From assembly GCF_041081105.1 (NCBI RefSeq), contig NZ_CP163528.1, positions 3,906,001 to 3,970,000 of the forward strand: a stretch of 64,000 bases of DNA, read 5' to 3'. Source of the DNA: Promicromonospora sp. Populi. Lineage in GTDB: Bacteria > Actinomycetota > Actinomycetes > Actinomycetales > Cellulomonadaceae. Below, piece by piece: positions 33,511-41,933 of the stretch. Position 1 is the stretch's first letter. Each line of letters opens with the position of its first letter. The position numbers and the translations under genes are program-made. A model generated the notes under the pieces. The model saw only the letters and a list, made by a program, of their open reading frames with translations. It did no database searches and had not been told where the DNA came from.

Positions 33511-36000
33511 ATGTCCGCCAGCCCCAGTGCGGCCCAGCACCCCCGCTCCCGCAGAGTCTCCGTAGTCCTTGCCACGGCAGGGCTCTCCACCACCCTCCTG
33601 CTCGCGCCCGTCCCTGCCACCCCGGCTCCCGCCGCCGACGGCGCGGAGATAGCGGTCACCGCCAGCCCGGTCGTCTTCGTGGAGGACGGCGACACGGCGA
33701 CCGTCACCATCACGCTCCAGGTCGCCGACGACACCGCGCTCACCGAACCCGTCAGCGTCCGCTGGAGCACGGGCTCCGGCACGGCCACCGCCGACGCGGA
33801 CTACGTCGCCGGATCCGGCACAGTCGAGTTCGCGGCGGGCGCGTCGTCGGGCAGCGAACGCACCCTGGCGATCCGGACCCGGGAGTCCCGCGCCGGCGAG
33901 ACCGCGGAGACCGTCCCGGTGATCCTGGAGTCGGGGGACGCCGAGGTCTCGGGCGGCAACGCCGCCGTGGTCGTACAGGCGCACGGCCTGCCCTACCTCA
34001 ACGAGCGCCTGTCCACCAAGAGGCGGGTAGCCGACCTCGTGGGCCGCATGACGCTCGAGGAGAAGGCCGGGCAGATGGCCCAGGCGGAGCGGGCGAACGT
34101 CACCGGCGACCCGGCGGTCATCACCGAGCTGGGCCTCGGGTCGGTCCTGAGTGGCGGCGGCTCCCCGCCCGCCGAGAACACGCCGGAGGGCTGGGCCGAC
34201 ACGATCGACGGCTTCCAGACGCGGGCGCTCGCGACCCGGTTGCAGATCCCGCTGCTCTACGGCGTCGACGCCGTGCACGGGCACGGCAACCTGACGGGCG
34301 CCACGATCCTGCCGCACAACATCGGGCTCGGTGCCACGCGCAACCCGCTGCTGGTGGCGAGGGCGGAGCGCATGGTCGCCACCGAGACCCGCGCGACCGG
34401 CATCCCGTGGACGTTCGCGCCCTGCGTGTGCGTGGCCCGTGACGACCGCTGGGGCCGCACCTACGAGTCCTTCGGCGAGCACCCGGCACTCGCGGGGGTG
34501 CTCGGCGCCGCCGCCATCGTCGGGTTCCAGGGCACGGACCTGGACAGCAGCCGGTCCGTCCTCGCGACGGCCAAGCACTTCGCGGGCGACGGCGACACCG
34601 CCTTCGGCACCGGCGAGGGCGACTACACCCTCGACCAGGGCATCACCCAGCAGAGCCGGTCCCACTTCGCACGGACCGACCTGGCGCCCTACGTGGGGGC
34701 GCTCGCGGTCGGCGTCGGCTCGGTGATGCCGAGCTTCTCCAGCGTGGACTGGACCGACGACGGCCTCGGCAACCCCGTCAAGATGCACGCCCACGACGAG
34801 CTGATCAACGGGTGGCTCAAGGAGGACCACGGGTTCGACGGCTTTGTCATCAGCGACTGGCAGGGCATCCACCAGATCCCGCCGCTCGCGTCCGACTCGC
34901 CCACCACCGGGCAGATCGTCACCAGCGTGAACGCGGGCGTCGACATGTTCATGGAGCCGTCGCAGTTCGAGCGGTTCCACACCCGACTGGTCGCGGCGGT
35001 CGAGGACGGCGCGATCACGCAGGAGCGCATCGACGACGCCGTGTCCCGGATCCTCACCGCGAAGTTCGAGCTGGGGCTGTTCGAGGAGCCCTTCGCGGAC
35101 CGCTCGCACGCCGACGACATCGGCTCGGCCCAGCACCGGGCGATCGCCCGCCAGGCCGTCGCCGAGTCGCAGGTGCTGCTCAAGAACTCGCGCCGCGCAC
35201 TGCCGCTGGACGACGACGCGAGCGTGTACGTCGCGGGCCGCAACGCCGACGACCTGGGCAACCAGGCCGGTGGCTGGACCGGTACCTGGCAGGGCTTCTC
35301 GGGCGAGGTCACGGAGGGCACCACGATCCTTGAGGGCATCGAGGCGGTGGCTGACGACGTGACGTTCAGCGAGGACGCCTCCGCGCCGACGGCCGGTGCC
35401 GACGTCGGCATCGTCGTCGTGGGCGAGACGCCGTACACGGAGGGGTTCGGCGACGTCGGCGGGCCCGAATGGGCCTGGGACCCGGCCGACGGCGGGGTGT
35501 TCCGCGAGGAGAAGTCGATGTCGCTGCAGCCCGGCGACGCCGAGGTTGTGGAGCGGGTCTGCGCCCAGATCAGGACGTGTGTGGTCCTGGTCGTGTCCGG
35601 GCGGCCGCAGGTGCTCACCGAACAGCTCGGGTCGATCGACGCGCTCGTCGCGTCGTGGCTCCCGGGCACCGAGGGCGCCGGCGTGGCTGACGTGCTGTTC
35701 GGCGAGCGAAGGTTCACGGGCAAGCTGCCGGTCTCGTGGCCGCGGTCCGCGGACGACCCGGTGGTGAACGTCGGCGACCGGGACTACGACCCGCTGTTCC
35801 CGTTCGGCTGGGGCCTGTCGACGGGCGGCCGCACGTCGGCGCTCGACAGGGACCGGCTGGCGTTGCAGACCGCGGTGCTGGACCCGGCGACCGGCGTCCC
35901 GCCGGCGGCGTCGAAGGCGATCGCAAACGCGGACGTAGCCCTCTTGGAGGGCCGCAACACCGAGGCGGCCCGCCTCCTGAACGCGGCGGGCGGCCGCTGA
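33511..36000 (+). CDS. Secreted glycoside hydrolase family 3 protein with N-terminal Calx-beta domain
   Basis: The 829-residue precursor has a signal peptide (residues 1-42) and then a Calx-beta-like domain (about 47-155: VFVEDGDTATVTITLQVADD, ADADYVAGSGTVEFAAG). The GH3 domains follow, with GRMTLEEKAGQMAQAERANV, YGVDAVHGHGNLTGATILPH, AKHFAGDG and the nucleophile Asp449 in VISDWQGI; the C-terminal GH3 domain has QVLLKNSRRALPL and ends with PLFPFGWGLS. It should cut beta-glucosidic bonds, perhaps in cellodextrins or laminarin. AGAGGAA precedes ATG 33511. A leader with Arg residues shortly after the start fits secretion. Confidence 0.9.
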   Translation: MSASPSAAQHPRSRRVSVVLATAGLSTTLLLAPVPATPAPAADGAEIAVTASPVVFVEDGDTATVTITLQVADDTALTEPVSVRWSTGSGTATADADYVAGSGTVEFAAGASSGSERTLAIRTRESRAGETAETVPVILESGDAEVSGGNAAVVVQAHGLPYLNERLSTKRRVADLVGRMTLEEKAGQMAQAERANVTGDPAVITELGLGSVLSGGGSPPAENTPEGWADTIDGFQTRALATRLQIPLLYGVDAVHGHGNLTGATILPHNIGLGATRNPLLVARAERMVATETRATGIPWTFAPCVCVARDDRWGRTYESFGEHPALAGVLGAAAIVGFQGTDLDSSRSVLATAKHFAGDGDTAFGTGEGDYTLDQGITQQSRSHFARTDLAPYVGALAVGVGSVMPSFSSVDWTDDGLGNPVKMHAHDELINGWLKEDHGFDGFVISDWQGIHQIPPLASDSPTTGQIVTSVNAGVDMFMEPSQFERFHTRLVAAVEDGAITQERIDDAVSRILTAKFELGLFEEPFADRSHADDIGSAQHRAIARQAVAESQVLLKNSRRALPLDDDASVYVAGRNADDLGNQAGGWTGTWQGFSGEVTEGTTILEGIEAVADDVTFSEDASAPTAGADVGIVVVGETPYTEGFGDVGGPEWAWDPADGGVFREEKSMSLQPGDAEVVERVCAQIRTCVVLVVSGRPQVLTEQLGSIDALVASWLPGTEGAGVADVLFGERRFTGKLPVSWPRSADDPVVNVGDRDYDPLFPFGWGLSTGGRTSALDRDRLALQTAVLDPATGVPPAASKAIANADVALLEGRNTEAARLLNAAGGR

Positions 36001-36022
36001 GCCCGCCTCCGGGTGACTCTCC

Positions 36023-36086
36023 CCTTTGAGTCCTAAGTTTCTTCGCTTTGAGCCGGCTCAAAGCGAAGAAACTTAGGACTCAAAGG
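36023..36086. terminator. Perfect 64-bp palindrome between convergent genes, probable two-way terminator
   Basis: Bases 36023-36054 are the exact reverse complement of 36055-36086; the centre is GCCGGC with no loop. It fills the 112-bp gap between the GH3 gene and metZ, read towards each other. The arms are AT-richer than their surroundings (for example CCTAAGTTTCTTCG). Its sequence is unrelated to the palindrome at 21764 but length and placement are the same. Confidence 0.8.
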
Positions 36087-36112
36087 AGACGAGCCAGGGT
36101 CGGCCATTGGAG

Positions 36113-37381
36113 CTAACCCGGCAGTACCGCTAGGGCCTGTTCTACGTCCTCGATCAGGTCCAGGGGGTCTTCCAGTCCGACCGAGAGGCGGACCGTCGTC
36201 TCTGCGATGCCTACCGCGGCTCGGCCCTCGGCGCCGAGCTTGCGGTGGGTGGTCGTCGCGGGGTGCGTGACCAGGGACTTCGCGTCGCCGAGGTTGTTCG
36301 AGATGTCGATAACCTGCAGGGCGTCGAGGAATCCGAACGTGTGCTTCTTCGCGGCCTCGGCGTCCGACCCTTCGGGGACCGCGAGGTCGAACGTCACGAC
36401 CGTGCCGCCACCGCTCATCTGGGACCGCGCCAGGTCGGCCTGCGGGTGCGAGTCGAGGAACGGGTACCGCACCGCGCCCACCCCGGGGTGCGCCTCCAGG
36501 GCGTTCGCGACGGCGAGCGCGCCAGCACCCTGCGCCGCGACGCGGACCGGGAGCGTCTCCAGCCCCTTGAGCAGGGTCCACGCGTTGAACGGCGACAGCG
36601 ACGGCCCGGTGTTGCGGATGAACGTCTGTACGGGCCCGGTCACGTACTCGGTGGGGCCGAGGATGGCCCCGCCCAGCACCCGCCCCTGCCCGTCGATGTG
36701 CTTGGTCGCGGAGTAGACAACTACGTCCGCCCCCAGCTCCAGCGGCTTCTGCAGCAGCGGGGTGGCGAACACGTTGTCGAGCACCACGGTCGCTCCGGCG
36801 GCGTGCGCCAGGTCGACGACGGCGCGCACGTCCACGATGTCCTGCATGGGGTTCGACGGCGTCTCGAAGAACACCACGTCCGCCGGGGTCGCCAGGGCCT
36901 CTTCCCACTGGGACAGCACGTGCCCGTCCACGTAGTCGGTCTGCACGCCCCACTTCTTGAAGATCTCCTCGAAGATCACCACGGTGGAGCCGAACAGTGC
37001 CCGGGCCGCCACGATCCGCGACCCCGACTGCACGAGCGCGGCCAGGGACGTGAATACCGCGGACATGCCCGAGGCGGTCGCGTAGCAGGCCTCCGCGCCC
37101 TCCAGCAGGCGCAGGCGCTCCTCGAACGTGTGCACCGTCGGGTTGCCGTAGCGGGAGTAGACGAACCGGTCCAGGTCGCCCGCGAACGCCGCCTCGGCGT
37201 CGGCCGCCGCGTCGTAGACGTAGCCCTGGGTGAGGAACAGTGCCTCGCTCGTCTCCTGGAACTCGGTGCGCTGGTGGCCGCCGCGCACGGCGAGGGTCGC
37301 CGGGCGGACGCCGCGGGGGAGCGGCTTGCGGCCGGACCCGCCCGGGCTCGCGCCGGGGGGAAACGCGCCGGTGACGGTCAC
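36113..37381 (-). CDS. metZ: O-succinylhomoserine sulfhydrylase
   Basis: The enzyme makes homocysteine directly from O-succinylhomoserine and sulfide. The 422-residue protein is a Cys/Met-metabolism PLP enzyme with the Schiff-base Lys227 in YSATKHIDGQGR, SRYGNPTVHTFEERL, and the C-terminal VRLSVGLEDPLDLIEDV. The TQGYVYDAAADAEAAFAG start and IDGQGR are typical of MetZ rather than MetB. Its GTG start overlaps the upstream rhodanese stop (GTGA), so the two are coupled. Acceptance of O-acetylhomoserine is possible. Confidence 0.88.
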   Translation of the reverse strand: MTVTGAFPPGASPGGSGRKPLPRGVRPATLAVRGGHQRTEFQETSEALFLTQGYVYDAAADAEAAFAGDLDRFVYSRYGNPTVHTFEERLRLLEGAEACYATASGMSAVFTSLAALVQSGSRIVAARALFGSTVVIFEEIFKKWGVQTDYVDGHVLSQWEEALATPADVVFFETPSNPMQDIVDVRAVVDLAHAAGATVVLDNVFATPLLQKPLELGADVVVYSATKHIDGQGRVLGGAILGPTEYVTGPVQTFIRNTGPSLSPFNAWTLLKGLETLPVRVAAQGAGALAVANALEAHPGVGAVRYPFLDSHPQADLARSQMSGGGTVVTFDLAVPEGSDAEAAKKHTFGFLDALQVIDISNNLGDAKSLVTHPATTTHRKLGAEGRAAVGIAETTVRLSVGLEDPLDLIEDVEQALAVLPG

Positions 37382-37827
37382 GCGGCGCCGTCCGTCCAGG
37401 GCAGGCCGGCAACCTTCCAGCCCTGCTGGTCGCGGACGCCGTCGGCCCCGGGGGCGCCCTCAAAGCCCTCCAGCACGTTGTACGACGGCGCGATGCCCGC
37501 TGACGTGGCGAGCCGCGCCGCACCGATCGAACGCTGACCGGAGCGGCAGAGGAACACGATGGGGCCGTCGCCGATCCCGGCCGCCTTGAGCTCCTCGAGG
37601 AACCCGGGGTTGGGGCGGCCGCCGGCCTGTACCCACTCGGCGAACAGGGGCTGCTTCTCCAGCGACGTCGTGTCGGGGATGCCGATCGTGCGCCACTCGC
37701 CCTGCGTGCGGACGTCCACGAGGGTGGCGCCCGGGTCGGCGGCGAGCAGGTCCCAGGCCTGCTGGGGCGTGATGTCGCCGGCGTAGCCCTCGGCAGGGTG
37801 GGCTTCGGGGTGCGCGGGATCGCTCAT
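37378..37827 (-). CDS. Rhodanese-like protein in operon with metZ
   Basis: The 149-residue protein is a single rhodanese domain with TLVDVRTQGEWRTIG and the active-site Cys94 in FLCRSGQRS. ATG 37827 (MSDPAHPEAHPAEGYAGD) has GGAGGAG 6 bases upstream; a longer frame is not supported. It overlaps metZ and likely handles sulfide or persulfide for homocysteine synthesis. The pair is preceded by a leader of about 115 bases from a TAGGGT box (minus strand, 37949-37954) that contains one clear hairpin (37868-37889) but no riboswitch I recognise. Confidence 0.85.
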   Translation of the reverse strand: MSDPAHPEAHPAEGYAGDITPQQAWDLLAADPGATLVDVRTQGEWRTIGIPDTTSLEKQPLFAEWVQAGGRPNPGFLEELKAAGIGDGPIVFLCRSGQRSIGAARLATSAGIAPSYNVLEGFEGAPGADGVRDQQGWKVAGLPWTDGAA

Positions 37828-38026
37828 GTAACTCTCCTCCATCGGTCGTGGCGGTAGCACCCGTGTCCGTTCTCGCTGTAGCGGGAACGCTGGGTTGCTG
37901 CGGCGTCGTCGTGCCACGTCACTCGGCCGCTCGGGATGGTCGTTGCCAACCCTACGACAGGTGTCCGGTGGGTGGAACAGTGTCTCGACAGGCGATCCCT
38001 ATTGGAGTCATAGGATTTGCAGCACT

Positions 38027-38563
38027 GTGACGACGACGACCGATCTGCTCGACGCACTGAAGCGCTGGCCGGAGCGTGTGCCCGGTCTACCGGCGTGGGT
38101 CTGGGACGCGCCCTACGACGGTGCCCGTCATCCACAGGCTGTGGATCCGCGGGCCGCGGCGGCGGATCCGGGCCCGAGCGGAGGCCCGGAGCTGGGCGCC
38201 AACTGCCAGCTCTACGCATACTCCGTGCTGGGCCTGGCAGGGCGGCAGGTTCCGCCGCACCGGTCGAGCGAGCTCTGGGGCGACACCTCCCTGGCCCATC
38301 CGCGGCTCGGCGATCTGGAGCCGTGGGACCTCGTCCTGTTCAACCGCAGCCTCAACCACGGCGCGGCCGCATACGGCGCACACGTCGCCGTCTACCTGGG
38401 CGACGACCGGCTGCTGCACCTCTGCGCCGAGCTCGGCCGGCCGGCGGTGTGGACCCGGGCGGACTTCGCGGCCCGCGAGCGGTACGCGTCAGTGATCGGT
38501 GCAGTCCGGATCGCGGGCCTCGCGGCCGCGCAGCGGCGACCAGATGGTGGGACCAGCATCTGA
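38027..38563 (+). CDS. Putative NlpC/P60-like papain-fold protein
   Basis: The 178-residue protein has GANCQLYAYSVLGLAG near residue 62, where Cys is preceded by Asn, and GAHVAVYLGDDRLLHLC near residue 115. This Cys...His spacing and the context are like NlpC/P60 and related amidase folds. There is no signal peptide, so it may act inside the cell or on small molecules. GTG 38027 lies 10 bases after a TAGGAT box (38011-38016), giving a leader of only a few bases. The family call is moderate. Confidence 0.6.
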   Translation: MTTTTDLLDALKRWPERVPGLPAWVWDAPYDGARHPQAVDPRAAAADPGPSGGPELGANCQLYAYSVLGLAGRQVPPHRSSELWGDTSLAHPRLGDLEPWDLVLFNRSLNHGAAAYGAHVAVYLGDDRLLHLCAELGRPAVWTRADFAARERYASVIGAVRIAGLAAAQRRPDGGTSI

Positions 38564-38606
38564 GACGTCCGTTGACAGAGCTTTTACCCGCAGCAGAGGA
38601 TAACGG

Positions 38607-38689
38607 CAGGTCATGAGTGTCAGCGCGAAGCCCCGGCTCGCTGGCCGGCAACCCTCCCTCCGCGGTGGGGTGCCCCGGGTGACGACCTG
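38607..38689 (+). ncRNA. SAM-IV riboswitch
   Basis: The stretch matches the SAM-IV class: P1 arms CAGGTC (38607-38612) and GACCTG (38684-38689), the GTCATGAGTG start, AAGCCCCGGCTCGCTGG, CGGCAACCCTCC, CGCGGTGGGGTGCCCCGGGT and the closing GACGACCTGG. SAM-IV riboswitches bind S-adenosylmethionine and usually turn off sulfur or methionine genes in actinobacteria. The gene downstream is a class V PLP enzyme. Confidence 0.9.
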
Positions 38690-38718
38690 GCCGCGCGCAG
38701 CCCGCGCGCGGCAAGCGC

Positions 38719-38733
38719 GGGGGAACCTCCCCC
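38719..38733 (+). terminator. Hairpin in the SAM-IV expression region
   Basis: GGGGGA (38719-38724) pairs exactly with TCCCCC (38728-38733) around ACC. It lies between the riboswitch and the ribosome site TGGAGGA (38741-38747). It may be the switch: a terminator, or a stem that competes with freeing of the ribosome site. Confidence 0.5.
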
Positions 38734-38751
38734 AGGACTGTGGAGGACTAC

Positions 38752-40171
38752 ATGTCTGCACCCACCCTTGCCCGTGATCTCACGGTGGACGACGCCGCTC
38801 CGCTGCGCTCCGTGGTCGGCGGCGGCACGCTCGTCCCGCTCGTGGACGGCACACGCGTCACGTATGCCAATCTCGACGTCGCGGCTTCGGCCCCGGCGCT
38901 GCAGGCCGTCGCGGACCGGGTCACCCAGGTGCTCCCCCTGTACGCCAGCGTGCACCGCGGCGCGGGATACCTCTCCCAGGTGAGCACGGCGCTCTACGAG
39001 ACCGCCCGCCGCACCATCGGCGCGTTTGTCGGCGCCCGCGAGGACGACCTGACGATCGTCACCCGCAACACCACCGACTCCCTGAACCTGCTCGCCGGAT
39101 GTGTCCCCGCGCAGCCCGACGGCGAGCCCGGCCGCGTGCTCGTCCTCGACGTCGAGCACCACGCCAACCTGCTGCCCTGGCAGCGCACCACCGAGGCCAC
39201 GGTGCTGACCGGCGGCGCCACCGTCGCCGAGACGATCGCCCAGATCCGCGAGGAGCTGGCCGACGCCGCCGCACACCGACCGTTCGCGCTCCTCGCCCTC
39301 ACTGGCGCCTCCAACGTGACCGGGGAGTCGCTACCCATCGACAAGATCGTCGCCGTGGCCCACGAGTTCGGTGTGCGAGTTGTGCTCGACGGCGCCCAGC
39401 TCGTGCCGCACCGACGCATCTCGCTGGAGTCGACCGGCGTCGACTACCTCGCCTTCTCCGGGCACAAGACGTACGCCCCCTTCGGCGCGGGCGTCCTGGT
39501 GGGCCGCCGCGACTGGCTCGACACCGGCACGCCCTACCTCGCCGGCGGCGGCGCCGTGCGGCGCGTGCGGGTCTCCGGCACCGACTGGCACGAGGGCCCC
39601 GCCCGGCACGAGGCCGGCTCGCCCAACGTGATCGGTGCGGTGGCGCTCGCGGCCGCGTGCGAAGAGCTGGCGGCACTCGACCCGGCCGATGTCGCGGCCC
39701 ACGAGAACGCGCTGCGCCGTCGGCTCGTCTCCGGGCTGGAGGCGATCGACCGGGTCGAGGTCGTGCGGGTGTGGGCGGACGCCGTCGACCCCGTGGGCGT
39801 CGTGACCTTCACCGTCGCCGGCTGATGACCCGGGCCTGGTGGCCGCGTACCTCTCCGCGGAGCACGGCATCGGCGTGCGGGACGGCCGCTTTTGCGCGCA
39901 CCCGCTGCTGGGCCGCCTCGGGTTCGACGCCGGAGCGGTGCGCGCCTCGGTCGGCGTCGGCACCGCGGGGGAAGAGGTGGAGCGCCTGGTCGCCGCCGTC
40001 GGGCGCCTGGTGACGGACGGACCGCAGGCCGGGTACGACGTCGTCGACGGCCTGTGGGTAGTGACCGACGACCCGCGCCCCGTGCCCGAGGGCTCCGGCC
40101 TGGAGGGTCTGCTGGCGACTGCCGCCCTGGGCTTCGACGAGGACTTCGGCTGCCTTCCGGACGAGGCGTAG
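38752..40171 (+). pseudogene. Class V PLP aminotransferase-fold enzyme (SufS/cysteine-desulfurase-like), interrupted by a frameshift
   Basis: The first frame (38752-39825) has RNTTDSLNLLAG, TGASNVTGE, LDGAQLVPHR and the PLP Lys239 in FSGHKTYAPFGAG. It stops at TGA 39823 right after VGVVTFTVAG. The family sequence goes on one base later as DDPGLVAAYLSAEHGIGVRD, then RFCAHPLLGRLG and ends at 40171. One extra base near 39823 explains it; a repaired protein would have about 473 residues. RxGRFCAHP resembles the Cys loop of SufS. ATG 38752 has TGGAGGA upstream. The SAM-IV riboswitch suggests a sulfur role. Sequence error is possible. Confidence 0.8.
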
Positions 40172-40180
40172 CACATACCA

Positions 40181-40213
40181 GACGTGCAGGTCACCGTCGG
40201 TGGCCCGCACGTC
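40181..40213. terminator. Stem-loop between convergent genes
   Basis: GACGTGC (40181-40187) pairs with GCACGTC (40207-40213). Inside, GG/CC and CACC/GGTG (40192-40202) extend it, with one A/C mismatch and one G-U pair. The loop is GTC. It lies between the PLP enzyme and the amidase gene. Confidence 0.65.
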
Positions 40214-40220
40214 CGGCACG

Positions 40221-41723
40221 TCACAGGGGGAACGCGTGCGGCCGCGGCAGGGCCGCCTCCAGCTGAGCCGCCAGCGCCAGCAGGGTGGGCTCGCCGCCCG
40301 GCCGGCCGATGATCTGCACCCCCATCGGCAGCCCGGCGGGCGCCTCGGCAGTGGGCGCGGTCCAGTGCGTCGGCACCGTGATGGCGGGCAGCCCGGCGAC
40401 GTTGAGCCACGACGTGAACGGCGTGTACTGGCACTGCTGCTCGAAGTTCCGCTCCGGATCCTCGGCGTCGTACCACCCGATGGGCCGGGGGGTGAGCGCG
40501 AGCGCGGGCGTGACGACGGCGTCGTACGGGCTGAGCTGTGCGATCAGCGACCGCTCGTAGGCCGTGAGGATGCGTACCGCCTCGCCGAGCTGTCGGGCCG
40601 GGACCTCTCGACCCGACCGGATCAGCCACTGCGTGAGTGGTTCCAGCTTCCCGAGGATCTCGGGGTCGTCGATCGGCACCGCCGACGCGCCGCCCATCCA
40701 CAGGGTCCGGAAGGCCGGTGCGTACTCGGGAGCCTCGTCCAGGACCAGCTCGGTGACCTCGTGCCCGAGGCCCGACAGGGCGCGCACACCCGCGTCCAGC
40801 CCGGCCCTGGCCTCTGGCGACACCACGATGTCGTAGAACCCGTCCCACGCCGACGAGGTGGTCACGCCGATGCGGGCCACACCGCCCCCGGCCGCGCCAC
40901 CCGCGGGCAGCGCGGCGCGCTGCGCCGCCGCCAGGTACGTCCCCGCCGCATACGACGGCGCCCGCAGCGTGTACGGGTGCGCGACGCCGCCCTCGGCGTC
41001 GCGCGGGAGCATCGCCTCCAGCAGGAGGGCGGTATCGGCCACGGTGCGCGCGATCGGACCGTTCACGACCAGTCCACCCAGCGAGTCGACGCCGCTGCCC
41101 GCGGGCAGCAGCCCGCGCGTCGGCTTCAGTCCGACGACGCCGCAGGCGGCCGCCGGAATGCGGATCGAGCCGCCGCCGTCGGACCCGGGCGCGAACGGCA
41201 GCAGCCCCGCCGCCACCGCCGCGGCCGCCCCGCCGCTCGACCCGCCCGCGCCGCGGGTCAGGTCCCACGGCGTACGCGCCGGCGGGAGGCCGACGGGTTC
41301 GGTGTAGGCGGGGAAACCCAGCTCTGGCGCGGCCGTCTTGCCGAGGCTCACAACGCCGGCGGCGTCGAGCACCTTGACCATCTCGTCGCTCTCCTGCGCC
41401 GGCGGCAGCCCCGCGAACGCACGCGACCCGAAGCCCGTCGGTACCCCGGCGCGGTTCCACAGGTCCTTGTCCCCGGTGGGCAGGCCCCACAGGCTGCCTG
41501 ACGGCGGCGGCCCGCTGCGGTGCGGACCGTCGACACCGGCTTTCTGGAGTGCCGCGGCGCGCTCGCGCGCGAGGTCCGGGGTGACGGTGGCGAAGGCGCC
41601 GACGTCGGGACCCAGCCGCTCCACCCGGTCGAGGAAATACTCGGTGACCTCGCTGGGCGTGAGCTCGCCGGCAGCGAGGAGATCGCGGAGCTCGACGGCG
41701 GTCCGTTCATGCAGGGCATCCAT
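40221..41723 (-). CDS. Amidase signature family enzyme
   Basis: The 500-residue protein has the Ser-cisSer-Lys triad of the family: Lys86 in PTGDKDLW, Ser162/163 in GAGGSSGGAAAAVAAG and Ser186 in DGGGSIRIPAAACG. It cleaves C-N amide bonds; the natural substrate is open. GatA is unlikely because gatB and gatC are absent here and a 6-base spacer from a TAGCCT box (minus strand, 41730-41735) gives it its own leaderless promoter at ATG 41723. Length is normal. Confidence 0.88.
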   Translation of the reverse strand: MDALHERTAVELRDLLAAGELTPSEVTEYFLDRVERLGPDVGAFATVTPDLARERAAALQKAGVDGPHRSGPPPSGSLWGLPTGDKDLWNRAGVPTGFGSRAFAGLPPAQESDEMVKVLDAAGVVSLGKTAAPELGFPAYTEPVGLPPARTPWDLTRGAGGSSGGAAAAVAAGLLPFAPGSDGGGSIRIPAAACGVVGLKPTRGLLPAGSGVDSLGGLVVNGPIARTVADTALLLEAMLPRDAEGGVAHPYTLRAPSYAAGTYLAAAQRAALPAGGAAGGGVARIGVTTSSAWDGFYDIVVSPEARAGLDAGVRALSGLGHEVTELVLDEAPEYAPAFRTLWMGGASAVPIDDPEILGKLEPLTQWLIRSGREVPARQLGEAVRILTAYERSLIAQLSPYDAVVTPALALTPRPIGWYDAEDPERNFEQQCQYTPFTSWLNVAGLPAITVPTHWTAPTAEAPAGLPMGVQIIGRPGGEPTLLALAAQLEAALPRPHAFPL

Positions 41724-41933
41724 CCGGCCAGGCTAAACGCTCTTCGGTACGTGGGCGGGGTGGCCTGACCTGCGTCGATGTTCTCGATCTACCTAACAAC
41801 GCGCCCCGGAGATAAACCCACGACGCGCAGAATGCGCTTGTGCGGCATATGTTCATGGAGTGCTGGCACCTTTACGCCGCGTCAACGGTGGCGTGGCGGA
41901 GGTGCCGCAAAAATCTCGAAGGGGGAGAGAACC

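Noticed and set aside
32260..35136. A 958-codon minus-strand frame across GH3, MBL and GNAT genes
   Set aside because: It crosses three well-supported genes in other frames and has no family-like segment of its own.
37824..37925. A 32-codon upstream ORF overlapping the rhodanese start (stop TGA overlapping ATG)
   Set aside because: It has no ribosome site and no runs of regulatory codons (a single Cys), so a leader peptide role is not supported.
39815..39830. Programmed +1 frameshift as in RF2
   Set aside because: The site GGC-TGA lacks the CTT-TGA slip motif and an upstream ribosome-site-like element; mutation or sequence error is simpler.
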